From Cyclobacteriaceae bacterium (lineage in GTDB: Bacteria; Bacteroidota; Bacteroidia; Cytophagales; Cyclobacteriaceae), in assembly GCA_022842845.1 (NCBI GenBank), contig JALHOT010000005.1:62001-126000 (forward strand): DNA of 64,000 nucleotides. Reading direction: 5' to 3'. Positions 46,083 through 53,720 of the stretch are shown one piece after another. Position 1 is the stretch's first letter. Each line of letters begins with the position of its first letter. Below the pieces are notes generated by a model. It did not search any database and was not told the origin of the DNA. It saw nothing but the letters and a program-made list of their open reading frames with translations. The translations under genes and the position numbers were made by a program.

Positions 46083-46526
46083 ATGAAATGGTTAGACGTC
46101 ATTCAACTGGCAACCAAAGGAAACTTGGTGCCACCACAGCGTGTGGAGAAGTCAGATGAAGAGTGGAAAAAGATATTAAGTACTGAAGAATTTACAGTGG
46201 CCCGCAAAAAGGGTACTGAGCGCCCTTGGAGTGGTGAATACTGCGAAGCGCATGAGCCTGGCTTATACGCATGCCGATGTTGTGGTACATTACTTTTTGA
46301 TTCAAGAACAAAGTTTGAATCAGGAACTGGCTGGCCAAGTTTTGCAGAATCAGTAACACCTAACGTGATAAAGTATACGAAAGATACAAGCTATGGTATG
46401 GTGCGCATCGAAGTAGAGTGCAATGTATGCGATTGTCATTTGGGGCATGTCTTTAATGATGGGCCAGCACCTACAGGGCTTAGGTACTGTATCAACTCAC
46501 TCTCTATTAAACTAAAGACCTCCTAG
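46083..46526 (+). CDS. msrB: Peptide-methionine (R)-S-oxide reductase (MsrB)
   Basis: Reduces methionine R-sulfoxide in oxidised proteins. The 147-residue protein carries the structural zinc pairs YACRCCG (C64, C67) and VECNVC (C113, C116). The core motif is GTGWPSF, followed by CHLGHVFNDG, and the catalytic Cys is C136 in GLRYCINS. No signal peptide is seen, so it is probably cytosolic. The stop codon TAG (46524-46526) lies across the loop and 3' stem of the intrinsic terminator, an unusually compact gene end. Confidence 0.96.
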   Translation: MKWLDVIQLATKGNLVPPQRVEKSDEEWKKILSTEEFTVARKKGTERPWSGEYCEAHEPGLYACRCCGTLLFDSRTKFESGTGWPSFAESVTPNVIKYTKDTSYGMVRIEVECNVCDCHLGHVFNDGPAPTGLRYCINSLSIKLKTS

Positions 46527-46538
46527 AGGTCTTTTTTT
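46514..46538 (+). terminator. Intrinsic terminator overlapping the msrB stop codon
   Basis: AAAGACCTC (46514-46522) pairs perfectly with GAGGTCTTT (46526-46534) across the 3-base loop CTA, followed by a continuing run of T to 46538. The msrB stop codon TAG begins inside the loop, so the final sense codons form the 5' arm of the hairpin. Confidence 0.9.
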
Positions 46539-46600
46539 ATTTATCTGTATTTCAGATAGTTAAATCCTTTTTCATCAGTTTTATATCATTAGTATAATAA

Positions 46601-46642
46601 TTGTAAAAGTAATCCGTATATTAGTTTTACAAAATGTATACA
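46601..46642 (+). promoter_or_regulatory. Candidate autoregulated promoter and operator of the PadR gene
   Basis: TTGTAAAA (46601-46608) and TTTTACAA (46625-46632) form an 8-bp inverted repeat with centres 24 bases apart. The left arm begins with a -33-like TTG and the right arm overlaps TAgtTTTA (46622-46629), a 7/8 match to the -7 element at 18 bases spacing. A second palindrome, TGTATACA, sits at 46635-46642, one base from the start codon. A repressor bound here would block the promoter. Confidence 0.4.
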
Positions 46643-46643
46643 A

Positions 46644-46976
46644 ATGTCGAAAGAATACCTGGGTGAATTTGAGGAGCTTGTCTTAACGATGGTAGGCATC
46701 CTACAGGAAGATGCTTATGGTAATGCGGTGGTCGAGTTAATCAAGGACCGCATCGGGCGTGAGGTTAATCTAAGCGCTGTTCACGTTACACTTTATCGAC
46801 TAGAAGATAAAGGCTTGGTAAAGTCAGAAATGGGAGGCGCTACGCAATCAAGAGGGGGAAGACGGAAACGTATTTTCAAAATCACGAATGCGGGATTGGC
46901 CATGCTGCAAACCATGAAGGAAATGCGTACAGATCTATGGAAGTTGGTGCCACAATTGAAAATAGTGGTTGCCTAA
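46644..46976 (+). CDS. PadR-family transcriptional regulator
   Basis: Winged-helix repressor of 110 residues. The PadR core is LGEFEELVLTMVGILQEDAYGNAVVELIKDR, with recognition helix region VNLSAVHVTLYRLEDKGLV and the wing KSEMGGATQSRGGRRKRIFKITNAG. The C-terminal dimerisation helix is short, as in the small PadR-s2 type. It is followed after 34 bases by an FtsX-type permease with a prefix domain, a pairing that recurs in Bacteroidota and Acidobacteria where PadR probably controls the transporter. There is no Shine-Dalgarno sequence; the leader is A/T-rich. The inverted repeat at 46601-46632 is a likely autoregulatory site. Confidence 0.93.
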   Translation: MSKEYLGEFEELVLTMVGILQEDAYGNAVVELIKDRIGREVNLSAVHVTLYRLEDKGLVKSEMGGATQSRGGRRKRIFKITNAGLAMLQTMKEMRTDLWKLVPQLKIVVA

Positions 46977-47010
46977 CATGTCAAAATACCATTCATATTA
47001 ATCATTGCAT

Positions 47011-49674
47011 GTGAAAGATTGGCAAGCATCAGTACCTCAATGGGCATTGCGTTTTCTTAGATGGTATTGTCCCGACTACCTGCTAGAAAGTGTAGAGGGT
47101 GATCTGTTGGAGGAGTTTGAGGCGGATGTTAAAACCTATGGCATCAAGAAAGCAAGACGACTCTTTATTCAACATACGCTTTTGTTTTTCAGACCCGGCA
47201 TCATTTTCAGGAACCGATTTTCATTTCAATCTATTAACCAGGCTATGCTGCAGAATTATTTTAAAGTGGCTATGAGATCGATGGCCAAACGGAAACTATA
47301 TGCTTTTATTAACTCATTTGGATTAAGCATTGCCATTGCCTGTTGTGTTTTGATTTATCTGTACATACAAGATGAAAATAGCTTCGATCAATTCCATGAT
47401 CGTAAGGAAAGAATTGTAAGAATCCATAATAAATCTTTTGATCAACAATTATTGGATGAAGGAAAAGAGCCCTACAGTTATAGTGCCTGGCTGCCGGCAA
47501 AACTAGCGGATGTTTTGCAGGACGAATTACCTGAAGTGGAACATGTTACCCGCTTCAATAGCGGTACAGAGGGCGTCATGCGCTACGGAGATAAAATATT
47601 TAAACAAAGAACAGCCTTCGCTGACAGTGGTTTTTTCCGGATGTTTACTTTTCCCGTTGAGCAAGGGTCAACTAATAAAATATTTAGAAATCTGCATGAA
47701 GCTGTTTTGACTGAAAAAGTAGCCACTAAATTTTTTGGCAATGAAAACCCTATTGGTAAGACCTTTACTTTTTCAATCAATGAAAGCACTGAGTATGTTG
47801 TAGTGGCAATCGTAGCAGCCCCACCGGCCCACTCAAGCATTGACTTTGACATGATTTTACCAACCCAGGCCCAGCCTTACTTTGCCAGGAATGCTGAGTC
47901 GTGGAGTGCCTTCTCTTACCCAACCTTTGTACAGTTAAAGTCAGCAGATGCAATTTTTAACTTTGGACAACATTTAGATACACTCGTTAACAAATACATG
48001 GCCAAGCGCTATGAACAATGGCGGGAGCGTGAAAAGATACCTGCACAATACAAGGTAGGGGAGTTTGACGTCATTCCATTGACAGACATACACCTCAGTA
48101 ATCAGGTGTACTGGCATAAGGTGAGTGATGAAAAGTATGCCTGGATTTTGATGGGGATAGGATTATTGATTTTAATAATTGCCTGTATCAACTACATCGT
48201 CTTGTCTTTGGCCACGGCCAACTCACGCCAGACAGAGATAGGCGTGCGTAAAGTAGTAGGAGCCCGACAAGGTCAGTTAATCAATCAATTTTCAGCCGAG
48301 TCTCTCATACTTTCCATAGTAGCTATGTTCATTGGAATTGGATTAGTTTCAATACTCCTTCCAGTTTTTAACCAATATACTGGTAAAAGCATAGCATTTT
48401 CAATTAGTAACCTAAGCCAGATTGTAGGTTTTATGTTTGCATTGGCCATCATCATTGGTCTGCTTGCTGGTAGCTATCCTGCATTTGTTTTATCAAGTTA
48501 TAAGCCAGTAGTTGTTTTAAAGTCTAAGAATAGCGCTAAGCTGCAAACCCCTTTTGCCAAGGGTATGGTGATTCTGCAATTTTCTTTGTCAAGTATCTTG
48601 ATTGTAAGTTCCGTCATCATGTATAAGCAGATGGATTACATCACCAGCAAAGATTTGGGCTTCCGGGCAGATAAGGTACTAGCCATTGAAACCAATGCAG
48701 GCTGGACCAAGGCTTCAGATGATATGATCAATCAACTCCGTATCGCTTTGAGTAATGAACCATCGGTCAGTGCAGTTTCAGGCACGAGTACTTCATTCAA
48801 TAGGGGCTGGTCGCGTTACGGCTATCAGGTAAATGGAGAGAATAAAGAAGCCTATGTTTTCAGAGTAGACGAAAACTATCTCTCTCTTTTTGATATGCAA
48901 TTAGTACAAGGCAGAAACTTTAGTACTACCGAAGATACATCAGCTGTTATTGTCAATGAAGCCCTGGTACGAGATATGGGTTGGAAAGAGCCACTTGCAG
49001 AATACCTTAACTGGAGAGAAGATTCAATTGGAAGAGGGGCTCCGGTAATTGGAGTGGTGAAGGATTATAATTTTTTGTCACTTGAAAACGATATACACCC
49101 AATGTTTATAGGTGCTAAGAATCAAACATTTGGTCACATGACCACGGCTCTAGTTAAATTGGCTCTAGGTGATTTAACAGATCAGCTTGCAACGGTGGAG
49201 CGTGCCTGGAAAAAAACTTTTCCTGATAAGCCTTTTGAGTACACATTCGTAGATCAAGATGTTGCCCGACAGTATGCAACACATCAGCGTTGGATGAAAA
49301 TCATGGCCATAGCCACCATGTTTGCCATTATCATTTCATGCCTTGGTTTATTTGGCTTGGCAGGCATTGAATCACTCAACCGCATTAAGGAGGTAGGTAT
49401 ACGCAAAGTGATGGGGGCATCGTGGTGGGGGTTAATGTTGCTGCTCAATAAAAAATATATGCTCCTTGCCATTGTAGCTTTTTCTATTGCGTCTCCCATC
49501 TCCTGGTTTTTTATGCAAGAATGGTTAGATACCTTCAAATTTAAAGTTGATTTAACCTGGGATTTGTTTGCCTTGACTTTGGCTGGTGGGCTGTTAATAG
49601 CTTTAACGACTGTGAGTTACCATGCGATGAAAGCGGCAAGAATCAATCCTGCCGAAACACTCAAGTATGAGTAA
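47011..49674 (+). CDS. FtsX/MacB-type ABC transporter permease with N-terminal prefix domain
   Basis: Membrane protein of 887 residues. Residues about 8-75 (WALRFLRWYCPDYLLESVEGDLLEEFEAD) form the permease prefix domain found in PadR-linked transporters. Two MacB-PCD/FtsX units follow, each a periplasmic domain flanked by helices: TM near 95-115 (FINSFGLSIAIACCVLIYLYI), then 385-500 with NSRQTEIGVRKVVGARQGQL, and a second set near 760-880 with NRIKEVGIRKVMGASWWGL. These RKVxGA loops are the coupling helices to an ATPase, yet no ATPase gene is adjacent, so it must be encoded elsewhere or shared. A GTG at 47011 is chosen over an in-frame TTG at 47005; the start is uncertain by two codons. The substrate is unknown. 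Confidence 0.9.
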   Translation: MKDWQASVPQWALRFLRWYCPDYLLESVEGDLLEEFEADVKTYGIKKARRLFIQHTLLFFRPGIIFRNRFSFQSINQAMLQNYFKVAMRSMAKRKLYAFINSFGLSIAIACCVLIYLYIQDENSFDQFHDRKERIVRIHNKSFDQQLLDEGKEPYSYSAWLPAKLADVLQDELPEVEHVTRFNSGTEGVMRYGDKIFKQRTAFADSGFFRMFTFPVEQGSTNKIFRNLHEAVLTEKVATKFFGNENPIGKTFTFSINESTEYVVVAIVAAPPAHSSIDFDMILPTQAQPYFARNAESWSAFSYPTFVQLKSADAIFNFGQHLDTLVNKYMAKRYEQWREREKIPAQYKVGEFDVIPLTDIHLSNQVYWHKVSDEKYAWILMGIGLLILIIACINYIVLSLATANSRQTEIGVRKVVGARQGQLINQFSAESLILSIVAMFIGIGLVSILLPVFNQYTGKSIAFSISNLSQIVGFMFALAIIIGLLAGSYPAFVLSSYKPVVVLKSKNSAKLQTPFAKGMVILQFSLSSILIVSSVIMYKQMDYITSKDLGFRADKVLAIETNAGWTKASDDMINQLRIALSNEPSVSAVSGTSTSFNRGWSRYGYQVNGENKEAYVFRVDENYLSLFDMQLVQGRNFSTTEDTSAVIVNEALVRDMGWKEPLAEYLNWREDSIGRGAPVIGVVKDYNFLSLENDIHPMFIGAKNQTFGHMTTALVKLALGDLTDQLATVERAWKKTFPDKPFEYTFVDQDVARQYATHQRWMKIMAIATMFAIIISCLGLFGLAGIESLNRIKEVGIRKVMGASWWGLMLLLNKKYMLLAIVAFSIASPISWFFMQEWLDTFKFKVDLTWDLFALTLAGGLLIALTTVSYHAMKAARINPAETLKYE

Positions 49675-49703
49675 GACTTTTTATCTTCATACTTTTAGAT
49701 ACC

Positions 49704-50096
49704 ATGTCAACTTATTTTCAACACATTATTAGCATTCAGCGTGATGACATAGACGGGATGAACCATGTTAATAATGTAGTGTATTTGCGCTATGCACAAG
49801 AGGTAGCCGAGGCGCATTGGTTAACCAAAGGTTCGGCTGACTTTAGAAAGCAATTTCATTGGGTAGTGCTGCGACATGAAATTGACTACCTGGCACCGGC
49901 TACATTTGGGCAGACATTATTGGGTAAAACCTGGGTGGAGCAGCCTGAAGGCCCCAAGTTTCTCAGGCATGTAGAACTTTATAACAACGACTTGCATAAA
50001 ATTTCAGCTAAAGTTAAAACTACCTGGTGCCTGTTAGACGCCACTACCCTCAGGCCAAAGCGCATCGAAGGCGAAATGATGGAGGTTTTTAAGTAA
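49704..50096 (+). CDS. Acyl-CoA thioesterase, hotdog fold (4HBT/YbgC type)
   Basis: Small thioesterase of 130 residues. The start HIISIQRDDIDGMNHVNNVVYLRYAQEVAEAHWL contains the DxDxxxHVNN box with the catalytic-type Asp and the long hotdog helix. The middle WVVLRHEIDYLAPATFGQTLLGKTWVEQ is the matching beta-sheet. It hydrolyses acyl-CoA esters, probably short or aromatic, but substrate specificity cannot be read. It sits 32 bases before folC and may be co-transcribed, although folC also has a promoter-like element of its own. Confidence 0.88.
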   Translation: MSTYFQHIISIQRDDIDGMNHVNNVVYLRYAQEVAEAHWLTKGSADFRKQFHWVVLRHEIDYLAPATFGQTLLGKTWVEQPEGPKFLRHVELYNNDLHKISAKVKTTWCLLDATTLRPKRIEGEMMEVFK

Positions 50097-50113
50097 GATC
50101 TCCGGGGCACCCT

Positions 50114-50121
50114 TATCTTTG
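50114..50121 (+). promoter_or_regulatory. -7 promoter element directly before folC; possible leaderless start
   Basis: TATCTTTG followed by C matches the Bacteroidota -7 element exactly. Only 7 bases separate it from the folC ATG at 50129, so transcription would begin at or within a few bases of the start codon. No -33 TTG is evident. Confidence 0.5.
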
Positions 50122-50128
50122 CGCCCGC

Positions 50129-51430
50129 ATGTTGCCAATCCAATCCTACTCCCAAGCCATCGATTACCTCTACAGCAATTTGCCTATGTTTCAGCGCATT
50201 GGTCCGGTTGCTTACAAAAAAGACCTGACCAATACTTTAGCCCTTTGCGAGGCACTCGGTAATCCGCAGCATCGTTTCAAAAGCATCCATGTAGCAGGTA
50301 CCAATGGTAAAGGCAGTACCTCTCACATGCTGTCCTCTATTTTACAGGAAGCAGGTTATGCTACAGGGCTCTATACCTCACCTCACCTGAAAGATTTTAC
50401 CGAGCGTATACGCATCAACGGTGATCCCATTACGCAAGCATTTGTGATTGATTTAATTAACAGGTTGCATTCGGTGATTGAAGAGGTGAAACCCTCTTTT
50501 TTCGAAATGACTGTGGCCATGGCTTTTGATTATTTTGCCTCTCAACAGGTTGAGGTTGCTGTGATAGAGGTAGGCTTAGGAGGTCGCTTGGATTCAACCA
50601 ATATTATAAATCCTGAGTTATCGCTGATAACCAACATAGGCTGGGATCACATGGATTTATTAGGCGATACCCTTGAAAAAATTGCAGGCGAAAAGGCAGG
50701 AATCATTAAGCCCAAAGTGCCTGTGGTGATTAGTGAGCGTCAGGCAGGAATTGAGGAAGTATTCAAACACAAAGCTGAAGGTGAAGAAGCTGTCTTGTGC
50801 TTTGCAGAAGATTTTTACCATGTTGAGCTAAAAGGGAAGGATGCTTTCGATGGTTTTACAGCTTACTGGAATGCGGAACCATTCTTAAGCCTTGATCAAT
50901 TTCCGCTGGGAGGTGTTTATCAGCAAAAGAACCTGCAGGGCGTGCTGATGGCAACAGAAGTTTTAAATGAGCAAGGTTTCGTTATCAGCAAAAATGCGAT
51001 TGAAAGAGGTTTGCATAACGTGGTGGTTAATACGGGCTTGAAAGGTCGCTGGCAGAAGCTAGCTGAAAAGCCTTTGATCATCTGCGATACGGGGCATAAT
51101 AAAGATGGTATTCTACTTGTGTTAAAACAGTTGGCTCAGTTAAACTATAGACAGTTACATATTGTCATGGGCATGGTGAAAGGAAAGGATGCCGAAGCCG
51201 TATTGGCACTGATGCCAAAAGAGGCCCGCTATTATTTTTGTGAAGCGAAAATACCACGTGCAGAGCAAGCAGAAATATTGGCCACAAGAGCAGCTAATCT
51301 TGGGCTGGATGGTATAGTAATTAAAGACGTAAATGAAGCCTTGGCATTGGCTAAGAACCAGGCTCAAGCTGATGATGTGATTTTTATTGGTGGCAGTACT
51401 TTCGTAGTCGCTGAAGTAAACGAGTTGTAA
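50129..51430 (+). CDS. folC: Bifunctional folylpolyglutamate synthase / dihydrofolate synthase (FolC)
   Basis: Mur-ligase family enzyme of 433 residues that adds glutamate to dihydropteroate and to reduced folates. The P-loop is HVAGTNGKGSTSHMLSSIL (about 51-69). GLYTSPHLKDFTERIRING is the folate-site segment, VIEVGLGGRLDSTNII the catalytic-centre block, and ICDTGHNKDGI the C-terminal domain signature. Length and motif order are normal. The start MLPIQSYSQAIDYLYSNLP fits the family, which commonly begins with a YxxAIxYL motif. A -7 element ends just 7 bases before the start codon. No dihydropteroate synthase or other folate gene is nearby. Confidence 0.95.
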   Translation: MLPIQSYSQAIDYLYSNLPMFQRIGPVAYKKDLTNTLALCEALGNPQHRFKSIHVAGTNGKGSTSHMLSSILQEAGYATGLYTSPHLKDFTERIRINGDPITQAFVIDLINRLHSVIEEVKPSFFEMTVAMAFDYFASQQVEVAVIEVGLGGRLDSTNIINPELSLITNIGWDHMDLLGDTLEKIAGEKAGIIKPKVPVVISERQAGIEEVFKHKAEGEEAVLCFAEDFYHVELKGKDAFDGFTAYWNAEPFLSLDQFPLGGVYQQKNLQGVLMATEVLNEQGFVISKNAIERGLHNVVVNTGLKGRWQKLAEKPLIICDTGHNKDGILLVLKQLAQLNYRQLHIVMGMVKGKDAEAVLALMPKEARYYFCEAKIPRAEQAEILATRAANLGLDGIVIKDVNEALALAKNQAQADDVIFIGGSTFVVAEVNEL

Positions 51431-51512
51431 AATCACATGACTCCATCATCATAGACTAATTTGAAATTGAGATAGTAATAGTTAGTGTAAGCTTAAGAAA
51501 CCGTTATACAAG

Positions 51513-52172
51513 GTGAAAAGAAAAAAAGAACGTTTTAAAGCAATTGAAGAAAGGGCTAACGTGATAGAACCTACCAAGGAAAACTACCACGATATAAAAG
51601 GTGAGTGGCGTAAGCAATATTTTAAAAACGATCACCCGATTACCATCGAATTGGCTTGCGGTCGTGGTGAATATACAATTGGATTAGCGACCCTTTTTCC
51701 TGAGCGAAATCATATTGGTATAGATATGAAGGGTGAGCGCATATGGAAGGGCAGTAGCTGGGCGATGGAACAGAATCTTACTAATGTTGCCTTTCTGCGG
51801 ACGCACATCTTGATGATTGAAAACTTCTTTGCTGATGGAGAGGTCGATGAAATATGGATTACTTTTCCAGACCCTCGTCCCAGAAAGCGTGACATAAAAC
51901 GAAGAATTACCAACCCTCGCTTCCTGGATATGTATAAAAAGCTGGTGAGACCAGGAGGTTATGTTCGTTTAAAAACTGATAACACAGGGCTTTACAATTA
52001 CACCTTGGAGGTTTTAAGTGAAAGAAATGATATCGAGGATCTACAGTTTACCAATGAGGTATACAATTCTACCTTAAGTCCGGAGGTATTTGATATCAAG
52101 ACAAAGTACGAAACTATGTTTGCCGAGAAAGGGGAGACGATTAAGTATCTGAGATTTAAATTTAAGGCTTAA
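51513..52172 (+). CDS. trmB: tRNA (guanine-N7-)-methyltransferase (TrmB)
   Basis: Methylates G46 of tRNA to m7G using S-adenosylmethionine. The protein is 219 residues and starts at a GTG (51513). The SAM-binding motif I is IELACGRGEYTIGLA, then HIGIDMKGERIWKG, and the TrmB signature IWITFPDPRPRKRDIKRRIT precedes VRPGGYVRLKTDN. The N-terminal KRKKERFKAIEERANVIEP is basic, as expected for tRNA binding. Its 3' end overlaps the convergent rlmF gene by four bases, so two RNA methyltransferases meet tail to tail with no room for a terminator. Confidence 0.95.
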   Translation: MKRKKERFKAIEERANVIEPTKENYHDIKGEWRKQYFKNDHPITIELACGRGEYTIGLATLFPERNHIGIDMKGERIWKGSSWAMEQNLTNVAFLRTHILMIENFFADGEVDEIWITFPDPRPRKRDIKRRITNPRFLDMYKKLVRPGGYVRLKTDNTGLYNYTLEVLSERNDIEDLQFTNEVYNSTLSPEVFDIKTKYETMFAEKGETIKYLRFKFKA

Positions 52173-53152
52173 CTTTTCTTTTGATTCTTAATCCATCTAC
52201 TTTCTGTCCATTGCTTTTGTTGCGCTGCTGGTAAGAATGTCCAGGCAACAAAGCGACTGGTTTTGTTGCCCTGATGCATGGTTATGGTTCTTACTTCTTC
52301 AGCGCCAATGTCTTTTAGTTGTACGTAAATACTTTTTAAGTGAATGGACTTTGCCACAAGGCTGGTAAACCAGAGGCACTGTTTTGCGTAGTCTTTACTT
52401 TGTTTAATCATCGTTTGCACAAAGCGTTCCTCCCCACCATCGCACCAAAGTTCTTTACTTTGTCCACCAAAATTGAGTGTGACTTTACTCACCTTTTTAC
52501 CCTTAAGATTACTTTGTTTTCGTAGTGTTCCTGCTTCTGCCTCTTGCTGCGAACGGTGAAAAGGTGGGTTGCAAATGGTTAAATCGAAATAGTCATTGGC
52601 TTGAATAATATTTCTAAAAATGTCGCCTGCTTTGATTTGCTTTCTGATTTCAATGTTTCCGTTCAAAGCTGAATTTCTTTGTACAATATCCTTCGCAGAT
52701 TGTATGGCAAGTGAGTCTACATCAGCGCCCACAAAATGCCAGGCATAACTTTGGTGACCTACGATCGGGTAAATGCAGTTGGCACCTACACCAACATCAA
52801 GACAATTGACGATAGCACCTCTCGGGATACTTCCCTGATTGCAACTCGCCAGCAAATCTGCTGCATAATGAATATAATCAGCTCTGCCCGGTATGGGCGG
52901 ACATAAATAGCCTTTGGGAATTTCCCAATACTGAATGTGATAATATGCTTTGAGCAAAGCTTTGTTTAAGGCAAGCACGGCCTCCGGATTGGCGAAGTCA
53001 ATGGATTGATCCTGAAATTCGTTTGTCCGTACAAATTTTGCAAGTGTAGGGTAAGCCTGCGTCAGCATTTTAAAATCGTAGCGTTTCCGATGTTGATTGC
53101 GGGGATGGAGCGCTGATTTCTCTACCGCATGTATTTTCTTTTTGGGAAGCAT
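52169..53152 (-). CDS. rlmF: 23S rRNA (adenine(1618)-N6)-methyltransferase (RlmF)
   Basis: The 327-residue protein matches RlmF/YbiN: SALHPRNQHRKRYDFKMLTQAYPTLAKFV at the N-terminus, a SAM-binding segment CLDVGVGANCIYPIVGHQSYAWHFVGADVD, and the N6-adenine methyltransferase motif ICNPPFHRSQQEA. The block ELWCDGGEERFVQTMIKQSKDYAKQCLWFTSLVAK is also diagnostic. It modifies A1618 (E. coli numbering) of 23S rRNA. It is transcribed leftward and converges on trmB with a four-base overlap. Confidence 0.94.
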   Translation of the reverse strand: MLPKKKIHAVEKSALHPRNQHRKRYDFKMLTQAYPTLAKFVRTNEFQDQSIDFANPEAVLALNKALLKAYYHIQYWEIPKGYLCPPIPGRADYIHYAADLLASCNQGSIPRGAIVNCLDVGVGANCIYPIVGHQSYAWHFVGADVDSLAIQSAKDIVQRNSALNGNIEIRKQIKAGDIFRNIIQANDYFDLTICNPPFHRSQQEAEAGTLRKQSNLKGKKVSKVTLNFGGQSKELWCDGGEERFVQTMIKQSKDYAKQCLWFTSLVAKSIHLKSIYVQLKDIGAEEVRTITMHQGNKTSRFVAWTFLPAAQQKQWTESRWIKNQKKS

Positions 53153-53230
53153 CTCCGATTATTTCATTAATAAAGATGATGGTAAAGGATGCTTTTAACA
53201 TGCTGATTTATCATGCAGCTTTTCAAATCA

Positions 53231-53599
53231 CTAACGGTTTAGCTTTTTATCCAGTTGATAATAGCTTTCCCATATGATAATACCTGTGAGAAAACTAGTT
53301 ATCGATAAATCCCAAAATCCGTATAAATCAAAATTTGTTTTGATTAGGCCGAAATTCATCACGACCAAAGACAGGCCATAAATAATCGATACGAGTATGA
53401 ATGTTCTCAATAGTTTGAGAATCCAAATCTGCTTGATGAAGTATAATCCAAAAATTATTTGTGGCAGCAGAAAGCCAGGTGTAACGGCCAACTTCATGCC
53501 TTCGATGCGATCACCTGTGATGACAATCATGATCATGCTTGCCACATATGGAATCGTCAAAACGAGTAATGCCAGTAAGCCATATTTCGCCAATCGCAT
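53231..53599 (-). CDS. Small four-helix membrane protein, unknown function
   Basis: A 122-residue protein of hydrophobic character with four predicted membrane segments (about 6-28, 43-58, 63-85 and 95-113) and a short basic end (LDKKLNR). I do not recognise a named family. The coding status is supported by an intact membrane-protein pattern and typical codon use rather than by homology. It lies between rlmF and the glutaryl-CoA dehydrogenase-like gene, with 78 and 121 bases of flanking sequence, and appears monocistronic. Confidence 0.6.
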   Translation of the reverse strand: MRLAKYGLLALLVLTIPYVASMIMIVITGDRIEGMKLAVTPGFLLPQIIFGLYFIKQIWILKLLRTFILVSIIYGLSLVVMNFGLIKTNFDLYGFWDLSITSFLTGIIIWESYYQLDKKLNR

Positions 53600-53674
53600 G
53601 AATATTAATGATTAAGTTGATTTGGTTATTGGATAAATAAGCAGAATGATTTTAAGACCAGCTATTTACAATAA

Positions 53675-53696
53675 AGGCTACTCTGACGAGTAGCCT
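53675..53696. terminator. Hairpin downstream of the acyl-CoA dehydrogenase gene
   Basis: AGGCTACTC (53675-53683) pairs perfectly with GAGTAGCCT (53688-53696) over a 4-base loop. On the minus strand it is followed by TTTATTGT, a weak U-rich tail, about 25 bases past the dehydrogenase stop, so it is probably that gene's terminator. The core ACGAGTAGC recurs at 59491-59499. Confidence 0.65.
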
Positions 53697-53720
53697 CTAT
53701 CGAAGAGTATTATCTATAGA

